Below, one piece after another: positions 10,490 through 21,505 of a stretch of DNA of 64,000 nt. The notes under the pieces are model-generated. The model worked only from the letters and a program-made list of their open reading frames with translations. It did not search any database and was not told the DNA's origin. Position 1 is the first letter of the stretch; every line of letters starts with the position of its first letter. The position numbers were made by a program, and so were the translations under genes. This DNA comes from Suillus spraguei (Eukaryota > Basidiomycota > Agaricomycetes > Boletales > Suillaceae), in assembly GCA_016800925.1 (NCBI GenBank), contig JABCPU010000249.1, positions 1 through 64,000 of the forward strand, given 5' to 3'.

Positions 10490-13400
10490 AATGTGTGGAT
10501 CAATAGGTGTCTATTGCCTCACATTGTTCTGAGTCCCGAGTCCCGAGTCCGAGTGCTGGGTGCCGGGGTTCAGGGTTCAGCACTGACAATATGTTGATCA
10601 AGATCTTTCACATTATGAGTACCAAGTCCCAAGTCCCGAGTGCCGGGTGCCGGAGTTCGGGGTTTGGCACATAAAATATGTGGATTGAGGTCTTTCACAT
10701 TGTTTTGACTGCCGAACCCCGAGCTCCGGCACTCGGGGTTTGGCACTCAACATGTGTAAATCAATATCATGGTATTGCCTCACATTGTGCTAACTCCCAG
10801 GTGCCGGAGCTCGGGGTTCGGCACTCAACATGTGTAAATCAATATCTTTGTATTGCCTCACATAGTTGTAACTCGCAGGTGGCGGGGTTTGGGGTTCGGT
10901 GTTAAAATATGTGGATCGATATCATTCACATTGTTATGAGTACCAAGTCCCGAGTCCCGATTGCCGGGTGCCGGAGTTCGGGGTTCGGCACATAAAATAT
11001 GTGGATCGAGGTCTTTCACATTGTTTTGACTGCCGAACCCCGAGCTCCGGCACCCGGGAGTTAGCACAATGTGAGGCAATACCATGATATTGATTTACAC
11101 ATGTTGAGTGCCGAACCCCGAGCTCCGGCACCCGGGAATTAGCACAATGTGAGGCAATACCATGATATTGATTTACACATGTTGAGTGCTGAACCCCGAG
11201 TGCCGGAGCTCAGGGTTCAGCAGTCAAAACAATGTGAAAGACCTCAATCCACATATTTTATGTGCTGAACCCCGAACTCCGGCACTCAGGACTCGGGACT
11301 TCCAAGCTCCGGCACCCGGGAGTTAGCACAATGTGAGGCAATACCATGATTTGATTTACACAAGTTGAGTGCCGATCCCCGAGTGCCGGGTGCCGGAGCT
11401 CGGGGTTCGGCACTCAACATGTGTAAATCAATATTATGGTATTGCCTCACATTGTGCTAACTCCTGGGTGCCGGAGCTCGGAAGTCCTGAGTCCCGAGTG
11501 CCGGAGTTCGGGGTTCGGCACATAAAATATGTGGATCGAGGTCTTTCACATTGTTTTGACTGCCGAACCCCGAGCGCCGGCACTCGGGACTCGGGACTTC
11601 CGAGCTCCGGCACCTGGGAGTTAGCACAATGTGAGGCAATACCATAATATTGATTTACACATGTTGAGTGCCGAACCCCGAGTGCCGGAGCTCGGGGTTC
11701 GGCAGTCAAAACAATGTGAAAGACCTCGATCCACATATTTTATGTGCCGAACCCCGAACTCCGGCACTCGGGACTCAGCACTCGGGGATCGGCACTCAAC
11801 TTGTGTAAATCAATATCATGGTATTGCCTCACATTGTGCTAACTCCCGGGTGCTGGAGCTTGGAAGTCCCGAGTGCCGGAGTTCGGGGTTCGGCACATAA
11901 AATATGTGGATCGAGGTCTTTCACATTGTTTTGACTGCCGAACCCTGAGCTCCGGCACTCGGGGTTCGGCACTCAACATGTGTAAATCAATATTATGGTA
12001 TTGCCTCACATTGTTTTGACTGCCAAACCCCGAGCTCCGGCACTTGGGGTTCGGCACTCAACATGTGTAAATCAATATCATGGTATTGCCTCACATTGTG
12101 CTAACTCCCAGGTGCCGGAGTGCGGGGTTCGGCACTCAACATGTGTAAATCAATATCTTTGTATTGCCTCACATGGTAACCCGGCACTCAGTGATCGTAA
12201 TTCAGGACTCAACTTTGTATTGCCTCACATGGTTCTAACTCACGGGTGGCGGTGTTTGGGGTTTGGTGTTAAAATATGTGGATCGATATCTGTCTCATTG
12301 TTATGAGTACCAAGTCCCGAGTCCCGAGTGTCGGGTGCCGGAGTTCGGGGTTCGGCATTCAACATGTGTACATCAATATCTTTGTATTGACTCACATTGT
12401 TCTCACTCCCGGGTGCTGGGGTTCGGGGTTGGGTGGTTAAATATGTGGATCGATATCTTTCACATGGTTATGAGTCCCGAGTCCAGATTCCCAACTGCCG
12501 GGTGCCGAAGTTCGGGGTTCGGCACTCCACATGTGTGTAAATCAATATCTTTGTATTGCCTCACATATTTCTAACTCCCGGGTGCCGGAGTTTGGGGTTC
12601 GGTGATAGAATATGTGCATTGACATCTTTCACATTGTTATAAGTTCCAAGGCCCGAGTCCCGAGTGCCGGGTGCCGGAGTTCAGGGTTCGGCACTCAACA
12701 TGTGTAAATCAATATCTGTGTATTGCCTCACATTGTTCTAACTCCCGGGTGCCGGAGTTCAGGGTTCAGCACATAAAATATGTGGATCGATATCTTTCAC
12801 ATTGTTATGAGTCCCGAATCCTGATCCCTGAGTGCCGGGTGCCGGAGTTTGGAGTTTGGCACTCAACATGTGTAAATCAATATCTTTGGATTGCCTCACA
12901 TTGTTCTAACTCCCAGGTGCTGGGGTTCGAGGTTCGGTGTTAAAATATGTGGATCAATATCTCTCACATTGTTATGAGGCCTGAGTCCCAATTCCCGACT
13001 GCCGGGTGCCGGAGTTCAGGGTTTGGTGTCTAAATATGTGCATTGATATCTTTCACATTGTTATGAGTCCCAAGGCCCGAGTCCCGAGTGCCGGGTGCCA
13101 GAGTTTGGGGTTCGGCACTCAATATGTGTGAATCAATATCTCTGTATTGCCTCACATTGTTCTAAGTCCTGGGTGCCAGGGGTTGGGGTTCAGCACTTAA
13201 AATATGTAGATCAATATTTTTCACATGGTGATGAGTCCCGAGTCCCAGGTGCCGGCGTTCGGGGTTCGGCACTTAAGATGTATGGATTGATATGTTTCAC
13301 ATTGTTACCTGGCACCCGGCACAAGGTGACTCAACAGATAGGTTTTAAATTCTTTACATTTTGTGTCGAGTCCTGAGTGCCAGGTGCCGGGGTTCAGGGT
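10490..13400 (-). repeat. Minisatellite family A, inverted block
   Basis: Tandem units carry TAAAATATGTGGATCGA plus TTTCACATTGTTTTGACTGC, and CTCAACATGTGTAAATCAAT plus ATTGCCTCACATTGT. They are joined by GTGCCGGAGTTCGGGGTTCGG mosaics. These are the reverse complement of the units at 5880-6850. About 35 half-units are present, more homogeneous than in the left block, so this arm was amplified after the inversion. Overlapping frames on both strands are repeat artefacts. Confidence 0.85.
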
Positions 13401-13865
13401 TCGGCACTCAAAATGTGTGAATCAATGTGAGGCAATAAAAAGACTTTGACCCACACATTTTTAGTGCTGAACCCCGAACTCTGACATCTGGTAGTCCACA
13501 ATTTCGAGGTTTGGCACTCGTGATTCTGCACTCGGGACTCAGAAAAATGTGAGACAATAAAAGGAATTTGATCCAAAAGGAATTTGATCCACACATTTAA
13601 AACTTGAAACTCACAAAATGTATATCATGTAAATTTTCTATTTCCTTACACAGTTCACCAATTGTCAAGTAACAAGACCTGAGACCCAAATCCTGAATTC
13701 CTGGCAATGTATGAAGTGCTGAGTGCTGAGTGCTGAGTGCCGAAGCCCGAGACCCAAAACTTGAAATTTCAAAACTCGCAAACATCTGTATCATGTACAA
13801 TTTCTATTTCCTTACACAGTTCACCGAGTGTTGAGTACCAAGACCTGAGACCCAAATCCCAAATT
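13401..13865. repeat. Orientation switch and two inverted family C units
   Basis: At 13420-13600 the sequence again reads in the left-arm direction (AGGCAATAAAAAGACTTTGA type). At 13600-13860 come two units matching the reverse complement of the 16-19.6 kb array, with ATGTATATCATGTAAATTTT and TTTCCTTACACAGTTCACC. The block therefore joins satellite families A and C and flips orientation. Confidence 0.65.
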
Positions 13866-14028
13866 TAGGGTTGGCAGGCTAGCTGTGGAGGTCCGGAGGT
13901 CCGGAAATATGGAGATCAGGGCCAGAGATCATAGTGGAGATGGGGTGTGAAATACGGTATGTGACAGAAACTTGCAAAAATGTATATCATGTAAAATTAG
14001 TATTCCCTAGGCCGGACCTTTGACCCTT
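13866..14028. other. Spacer, no gene
   Basis: The segment GCTAGCTGTGGAGGTCCGGA also occurs diverged near 20490 beside another LTR5 copy. This implies a shared flank or an undetected LTR5 end. Nothing else is recognised. Confidence 0.4.
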
Positions 14029-14722
14029 TGTTATATTATACTTTCCGAACTTTGTCCGAACTCCAGTCTTTATCTCTGTTCACCTCCAGCTCTACCTTTG
14101 GTAGTCTTCCTCTGTTTGTTTCTACTCCGGACTTCATCCGTAGTAGCCTGTACCTTCCTTACATAATCTCCGGACCTACTCCTCCATAGTAGGGCAATAC
14201 TTCCCCCCAAATCCACACAGCTCCGCTCCTCAGTTTCTCCACTCCTCCACTCCTCCATTTCTGTGTTCCTCCACTCCTCATCCTCCAGACCTCCTATCTC
14301 CGGACCTCTTGTCCTGTCCTATCCTATCCTTGACCTCCTGTGGATCATATTTCCCCCTGGAGCCTTGCTCCAATCCTGCCCTAGACTTCATCCAGTGGTC
14401 TTCCCTTCACCCATTCTACTTGGGACTTGTCCCAGTAGTCTTACCTCTATCTCCGCCTACCTGCGGCATAGTTTTCTACACTTCTCCAGAAGTTTATTGG
14501 CACTCTATGGAGCAATCCAGCCCAAGAGTTCCTCCAAGGTTCTCCCTCGGACTTCACAAGAACTCCTCTTTGGACTTCATATGAAATTAGGGGCATGTAC
14601 TCAGGCAAGGGGCACAGTGCACAAGCTGAGGCCAAGCCCCCATGAATTAGTATGACCCTCCAGTACGACCCCATGCAAAGCTGGAACTTCTGAATTGCCT
14701 CTGGTTTTGCATGGCCATAACA
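14029..14722 (-). mobile_element. LTR5-family LTR, reversed relative to the 19863 copy
   Basis: The element runs from TGTTATATTATAC to ...GGCCATAACA, about 694 bp. The right 350 bp match the reverse complement of 19863 onward. It contains GGGGCACAGTGCACAAGCTG near its right end, a motif shared with LTR2. No clean TSD is seen, so the left boundary is tentative. Open frames here are LTR sequence. Confidence 0.65.
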
Positions 14723-14749
14723 GTTTTGAGTTTCGGCACTCAGCACTCA

Positions 14750-15914
14750 GTGATTCAATAATTTGCTTCTGGCAGAGGTAACATTCATTGAAAAAAATTG
14801 TATATACATCAATTACTATGAAATTATGCCAACCTCCTCACAAGACCCTTTAACCTTCACCTCAACATCCAAGAACAAAAACATAGAAAGTCGCATTTCT
14901 CACACTTTTGATGTTTTCAGTATCTTACTCTTGCATAAATAATACAGCCTCTTCATATATCATTATAATACCATATATACTTGCTTTGTATGACAAGGAT
15001 CAGCTTAAAATAGGCCGGAGTTTTGAACTAGTGTGAATGCTTACTATTTCTACTGATAAGGAGCCCATACTTTCAAAACATCAAAGTTTATTAATCAGAC
15101 ACCTGGAGTAGATTTAAAATACATTCACTATGATATATCTAAATTTATAAAACCATCCAACAAGAATTGAGTGCTGATGGAGTGAAATAGATAAGAAATT
15201 GACTGTGGGAAAGTTCAAAGTCCCAAAATATCGAAAATGGTCAGTTGGGCAGTTGTAGGACTTTGACGCTGGGTCAACTGAGATATACACCACATCCCTT
15301 CCACCACCCTCCAACCTCAGGGCAATATGCAGTATAGGTTCCTTTAGTAGTCTAACATGTATCTTACATATTTTGAATGAAATATTTAAACTGTACCATA
15401 TATAAATGTGACTTTGTGTAAAAAGATGTCAATTGTCACTTTTCACACATATGTCATTTTACTTATCATTCAGTCAGTCCTTCATGGATCTTTCTAAAAC
15501 TTCAAATACATCATTAGGGACATATATGAGAGGTAAATCACGCATCAGATCACTTATCACAAGCTTGATTATTATGTAGGCTTCTTATCAGTAGAAATAT
15601 CCCCTGTACATGACATATCAGATTTGTGGCCTATATACAACTGATCCTTTGCATATGACACATGTGGGAGTGTACTACTGTTGATGTCTGAGCAGGACTG
15701 GCCATTTATGCAATGATAAGACATTGAAAAACTTTAAAAATGATTGAGGAGCAACAGGAGGGCATCCATGATAAGATGGTCGAGATTGAACTGGATGTTG
15801 AGGTGAAGGTTAAAGGGTCTTGTGAGGAGGTGGACATAATTGCATAGTGATAGATGTATATACAATTTTTTTCAATGAATGTTACCTCTGCCAGAAGCAA
15901 ATTATTGAATCACT
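14750..15914. mobile_element. Foldback element with about 120-bp terminal inverted repeats
   Basis: The left end at 14750-14870 begins AGTGATTCAATAATTTGCTT. The right end at about 15797-15914 is its near-perfect reverse complement. A secondary inverted pair lies inside: TATTTCTACTGATAAG near 15045 and CTTATCAGTAGAAATA near 15587. The AT-rich interior of about 930 bp has no convincing gene. The flanking satellite is itself inverted on the two sides (ACTCAGTGATTC pattern), so the TSD cannot be resolved. It may be a non-autonomous DNA transposon. Confidence 0.7.
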
Positions 15915-15959
15915 GAGTACCGAGTCCTGAGTGCTGAGTGCCAAAACTAGAAACCCAAA

Positions 15960-18900
15960 ACTCGAAACTCACAAAGTGTGAACTACCGAGACCCGGGACC
16001 CAAAACCCTGGCATACAGTTTCAAGTTTCAAGTTTCAAGTTTCAAATTTTGGGGTTCAGGGTTTAGGGTTCGGGTTCCGCATGAGGCACTTGTTACATTG
16101 CCAGGAATTCAGGATTTTGGTGAACTGTGCAAGGAAATAGAAATTTACATGATACAGATTTTGCAGTTTCATTTAAGTTTTTGGGTTGGGTTTGGCACTC
16201 GCACTTGTTACATGCCAGAATTGGATTCGGTCTGTCTTGTACTTGACACTGGTGAACTGTCAAGGAAATAGAAAATTTAATATACAGATTTTTGCAGTTT
16301 CAAGTTTAAGTTTAAGTTTCGGGTTCGGGGTTTGTCCGCACTCGGCACTTGTTACATTGCCAGGAATTCAATTGGTCCCGGGTCTTGGTACTTGACACTC
16401 AGTGAACTGTGTAAGGAAATAGAAAATTTACATGATACAGATTTTTGCAAGTTTCAATTTTGAAGTGTGAAGTTGAAGTTTCGGGGTTCGGGGTCGGTTC
16501 GGCACTCGGCACTTGTTACATTGCCAGGGATTCGGGATCGGGTCCCGGTCTTGGTACTTGACACTCGTGAACTGTGCAAGGAAATAGAAAATTTAATGAT
16601 ACAGATTTTTGCAAGTTTCAATTTTGAAGTTTGAAGTTGAAGTTTCGGGGTTCGGGGTGGTTCCGGCACTCGGCACTTGTTACACTGCCAGGAATTTGGG
16701 ATTCGGTCCCGGGTCTTGGTACTTGACACTCGTGAACTGTGCAAGGAAATAGAAAATTTAATGATACAGATTTTTGCAAGTTTCAATTTTGAAGTTTGAA
16801 GTTTGAAGTTTCGGGGTTCGGGGGTCGGTTCCGGCACTCGGCACTTGTTACACTGCCAGGAATTCGGGATTCGGGTCCCGGGTCTTGGTACTTGACACTC
16901 GTGAACTGTGCAAGGAAATAGAAAATTTAATGATACAGATTTTTGCAAGTTTCAATTTTGAAGTTTGAAGTGTGAAGTTTCGGGGTTCGGGGTCGGTTCC
17001 GGCACTCGGCACTTGTTACACTGCCAGGAATTCGGGATTCGGGTCCCGGGTCTTGGTACTTGACACTCGGTGAACTGTGCAAGGAAATAGAAAATTTAAA
17101 TGATACAGATTTTTGCAAGTTTCAATTTTGAAGTTTGAAGTGTGAAGTTTCGGGGTTCGGGGTCAGGTTCCGGCACTCGGCACTTGTTACACTGCCAGGA
17201 ATTCGGGATTCGGGTCCCGGGTCTTGGTACTTGACACTCGTGAACTGTGAAGGAAATAGAAAATTTACATGATACAGATTTTTGCAAGTTTCAATTTTGA
17301 AGTTTGAAGTGTGAAGTTTCGGGGTTCGGGGGTCAGGTTCCGGCACTCGGCACTTGTTACACTGCCAGGAATTCGGGATTCGGGTCCCGGGTCTTGGTAC
17401 TTGACACTCGGTGAACTGTGAAGGAAATAGAAAATTTACATGATACAGATTTTTGCAAGTTTCAATTTTGAAGTTTGAAGTGTGAAGTTTCGGGTTCGGG
17501 GTCGGTTCCGGCACTCGGCACTTGTTACACTGCCAGGAATTCGGGATTCGGGTCCCGGGTCTTGGTACTTGACACTCGGTGAACTGTGTAAGGAAATAGA
17601 AAATTTAAATGATACAGATTTTTGCAAGTTTCAATTTTGAAGTTTGAAGTGTGAAGTTTCGGGGTTCGGGGGTCAGGTTCCGGCACTCGGCACTTGTTAC
17701 ACTGCCAGGAATTCGGGATTCGGGTCCCGGGTCTTGGTACTTGACACTCGGTGAACTGTGCAAGGAAATAGAAAATTTACATGATACAGATTTTTGCAAG
17801 TTTCAATTTTGAAGTTTGAAGTTTGAAGTGGTTTCGGGTTCGGGGGTCGGTTCCGGCACTCGGCACTTGTTACACTGCCAGGAATTCGGGATTCGGTCCC
17901 GGGTCTTGGTACTTGACACTCGTGAACTGTGAAGGAAATAGAAAATTTACATGATACAGATTTTTGCAAGTTTCAATTTTGAAGTTTGAAGTTGAAGTTT
18001 CGGGGTTCGGGGTCAGGTTCCGGCACTCGGCACTTGTTACACTGCCAGGAATTCGGATTCGGGTCCCGGGTCTTGGTACTTGACACTCGGTGAACTGTGA
18101 AGGAAATAGAAAATTTAAATGATACAGATTTTTGCAAGTTTCAATTTTGAAGTTTGAAGTGTGAGTTTCGGGTTCGGGGTCGGTTCCGGCACTCGGCACT
18201 TGTTACACTGCCAGGAATTCGGGATTCGGGTCCCGGGTCTTGGTACTTGACACTCGGTGAACTGTGCAAGGAAATAGAAAATTTACATGATACAGATTTT
18301 TGCAAGTTTCAATTTTGAAGTTTGAAGTGTGAAGTTTCGGGTTCGGGGGTCAGGTTCCGGCACTCGGCACTTGTTACACTGCCAGGAATTCGGGATTCGG
18401 GTCCCGGGTCTTGGTACTTGACACTCGGTGAACTGTGAAGGAAATAGAAATTTTACATGATACAGATTTTTGCAAGTTTCAATTTTGAAGTTTGAAGTGT
18501 GAAGTTTCGGGGTTCGGGGGTCGGTTCCGGCACTCGGCACTTGTTACACTGCCAGGAATTCGGGATTCGGTCCGGGTCTTGGTACTTGACACTCGGTGAA
18601 CTGTGAAGGAAATAGAAATTTACATGATACAGATTTTTGCAAGTTTCAATTTTGAAGTTTGAAGTTTGAAGTTTCGGAGTTCGGGGGTCGGGTTCCGGCA
18701 CTCGGCACTTGTTACACTGCCAGGAATTCGGGATTCGGGTCCCGGGTCTTGTACTTGACACTCGGTGAACTGTGGAAGGAAATAGAAAATTTACATGATA
18801 CAGTTTTTGCAAGTTTCAATTTTGAAGTTTGAAGTTTGAAGTTTCGGAGTTCGGGGGTCGGGTTCCGGCACTCGGCACTTGTTACACTGCCAGGAATTCG

Positions 18901-19650
18901 GGATCGGGTCCCGGGTCTTGGTACTTGACACTGGTGAACTGTGGAAGGAAATAGAAAATTTACATGATACAGCTTTTTGCAAGTTTCAATTTTGAAGTTT
19001 GAAGTTTGAAGTTTCGGAGTTCGGGGGTCGGTTCCGGCACTCGGCACTTGTTACACTGCCAGGAATTCGGGATTTGGGTCCCGGTCTTGGTACTTGACAC
19101 TCGTGAACTGTGAAGGAAATAAAATTTTACATGATACAGTTTTTGCAAGTTTCAATTTTGAAGTTTGAAGTTGAAGTTTCGGGGTTCGGGGGTCAGGTTC
19201 CGGCACTTGGCACTTGTTACACTGCCAGGAATTCGGGATTCGGGTCCCGGGTCTTGGTACTTGACACTCGGTGAACTTTGCAAGGAAATAGACATTTTAC
19301 ATGATACAGATTTTTGCAAGTTTCAATTTTGAAGTTTGAAGTGTGAAGTTTTGGGGTTAGGGCTCAGGTGCCGGCACTCGGCACTTGTTATATAGCCAGG
19401 AATTCAGGATTTGGGTCCCGGGTCTTGGTACTTGACACTCGGTGAACTGTGTAAGGAAATAGACATTTTACATGATACACATTTTTGTGAGTTCCAAGTT
19501 CCAAGTTTTAAGTTTCGAGGTTCTGGGTTCGGGTTCCGGCACTTGGCACTTGTTACATTGCCAAGGATTCATGATTCGGGTCCTGGGTCTTGGTACTTGA
19601 CACTCGGTGAACTGTGTGAGGAAATAGGCATTTTACATGATATACATTTT
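15960..19650 (+). repeat. Minisatellite family C, about 22 tandem units of about 168 bp
   Basis: The landmark GATACAGATTTTTGCAAG recurs at about 16434, 16601, 16764, 16932, 17102, 17271, 17442, 17610, 17784, 17952, 18120, 18288, 18459, 18627, 18798, 18967, 19132 and 19302. Diverged units lie at both ends. Spacing is 163-175 bp. Each unit has the order TTCCGGCACTCGGCACTTGT, CTGCCAGGAATTCGGGATTC, TACTTGACACTCGGTGAACT, AAGGAAATAGAAAATTTA, GTTTCAATTTTGAAGTTTGA. Central units are nearly identical and edge units diverge, as expected from unequal exchange. Minus-strand frames through the array are repeat artefacts. Confidence 0.92.
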
Positions 19651-19862
19651 TGCAAGTTTCAAGTTTTGAGTTTTGAGTTTCAGCTTTTTATTGCCTCACA
19701 TTTTTCTGAGTCCCAAGTGCCAAATCCTGAGTGCCGAACCCCAGTAGTCCACAATTTCGGGGTTCGGCACTTGGGATTCAGCACTCAGGACTCAGACAAA
19801 TGTCAGGCAATCAAAAGATTTGATTCACACATTTTTGGTAGATATCTTTTTTGTCTCAAATC
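19651..19862 (+). repeat. Family A fragment
   Basis: The segment contains TTTATTGCCTCACATTTTTC and ends in the TTTTTGGTAGATATCTTTTT stretch that also occurs near 7000 and 10330. It is cut by the LTR5 insertion at 19863. Confidence 0.7.
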
Positions 19863-20480
19863 TGTTACAGCCATGCAAAACCAGAGGCTACTCAGACGTT
19901 CCAGCTTTGCATGGGGTCTCACTGGAGTGTCATAACTAAATCATAAGGGCTTGGCCTCCGCTCGTGCGCTGTGCCCCTTATACAAGTATGTGCCCCTAAT
20001 TTTGCATGAAGTCTGAGGGGGAGTTCCAGTGAAGTCCAGAGGGGAACTCCGGAGGAACTCTAGGGCTAGACTGCTCAATAGTGCGCCGACGGACTACTGG
20101 AGGATCATGGCAACCACGCAGGAACTATTTCCGGAGGACAGGAAATACAGGTAAGACTACTGGGTTAAGTCCCAAGTAGAATGGAATGGAGGACGGACTG
20201 CCAGACAAAGTCCAGGGCAAGATAGGAGGGAAGCTCCAGGGGGACAGATGATCCACAGGATGTCAAGGGTGGGGTAGGACAGGTCCGGAGGTCCGGAGAT
20301 AGGAGGTCTGGAAAGGGAGGAGTGGAGGAGTGTAGGAGTGGAGGACCAGAGAAGTGAAGCTCCATGGATCCAAGGGGAAGTATTTAGGACATTGATGAGG
20401 ATCGGAAGTCTCAGATGTCAGAGGAGGGAAAGTCCGGACATAGTGGTGGGTGAGCTGTGCTCAGGGTGGGCTAGGATATG
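19863..20480 (+). mobile_element. LTR5-family LTR, 3' end uncertain
   Basis: The sequence starts TGTTACAGCCATGCAAAACC, directly after satellite sequence. It matches 62707-63117 and the reverse complement of 14029-14722. GGGCTTGGCCTCCGCTCGTG (near 19950) is the inverse of the conserved motif in LTR2. The right boundary is not clear; the match fades around 20300-20480. If the sense strand follows the motif direction, this copy lies on minus. Confidence 0.6.
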
Positions 20481-20559
20481 CATAGGGTTAGCAAGCTAGC
20501 TGCAGAGGTCTGAAGGTCCAGTCAGATGATATGCAACTACCTCAGCTCCGCCATGTCTA

Positions 20560-21020
20560 CAATTATCATACACATGGGCCCACCCGTCTATATTTTATAC
20601 CACCCTCGGCCCACCCGTCTGATATAATATACTGTACAACACCCTCGGCCCACCCGTCTAATACAATATTTTATATAACACTCTCGGCCCAACCGTCTAA
20701 TATGTGTCTGGGCCCACCCGTGTATGTGATAACAAGTACCCTTCACATACCTGTCTACCTGATACACATCTACCTTGGTACACCCATCTACATAATATCT
20801 AACTACCTCGGCCCATCCGTCTACCGGATATTCATGTACATCGGCCCACTCATCTACTCTACATATTCCTTGCATGGGCCCACCCGCCATCATCGGGAAT
20901 AATATTCCTCCTGGCCCATCCGTCATGAACGAGGATATTTCTACCATGGGCCCATGGTCCGCTGGCCCGTATCATACGGGATATTATGCATGTCCGCTCA
21001 CTCGTATAATACGGAGATAG
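20560..21020 (+). repeat. GGCCCACCC array with the same end as 9243
   Basis: About ten units of GGCCCACCCGTCT plus an AT-rich spacer occur at 20575-20960. They are followed by CATGGGCCCATGGTCCGCTG and TATAATACGGAGATAGTTCA. The last part is the reverse complement of 9243-9320, so this array and the palindrome arm end at the same sequence. Confidence 0.8.
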
Positions 21021-21032
21021 TTCACTGTAATA

Positions 21033-21505
21033 TGTGATTCCAAATACAAATCATTACTCTTTCCTCAATTTCCCTAAAGCATCTAAACCCAGCGCTAAGA
21101 CAAACACAAACTCCATTGAAATCCCTATAACTGCTTCTATAACTGAACTTCCTGATGAAGATGAAGAGATCTTTTATGATGCTATCGGATAAGATAAGAT
21201 AAGATAGTGTCACGTGATCTTAGAACCTTCTAGAATATGATGTCATAACAATGTCACAATCATCACATCGTACGATTCTCATTTCTATTTTATGATTGGT
21301 TAGTAGTTTCAAACTCAGTTTATATCTCAGTTTCAATATGTGTATATAGTTAGCTAGTTTCACTGTAGTAGTTCTTTAGTTCAAACCTCTTGTATCTACA
21401 CTTGTAGCAATCCAAGACGTCCTTGCTCCTCTCTCTCTCTGTGACAACCTTAGTTTGAGTCCTAGTCTCTGCCCTAGCGTTAATTCGTTTTGTGGGTTGT
21501 GACAG
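21033..21505 (+). mobile_element. LTR4-family LTR abutting the copia relic
   Basis: The sequence matches the solo copy at 54740-55222 along about 470 bp, ending GGGTTGTGACA. The left end has decayed to TGTGATTCC. There is no TSD (left TAATA, right GGTCT). It truncates the copia protease reading at 21506, so a deletion or recombination followed insertion. It contains a TATATAG segment near 21343. Confidence 0.75.

Noticed and set aside
10678..12943. Open frames on both strands in satellite A
   Set aside because: Both strands are open in the same units because the repeat lacks stops in certain frames; the products mirror the repeat motifs.
16454..19148. Series of overlapping minus-strand reading frames of 60-170 codons with similar products
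   Set aside because: They recur every 168 bp with the tandem repeat, shift frame at indels, start and stop at unit-specific positions, and lack codon structure.
5880..19650. CRISPR-like array
   Set aside because: Units are tandem and lack unique spacers between constant repeats, and the genome is eukaryotic.
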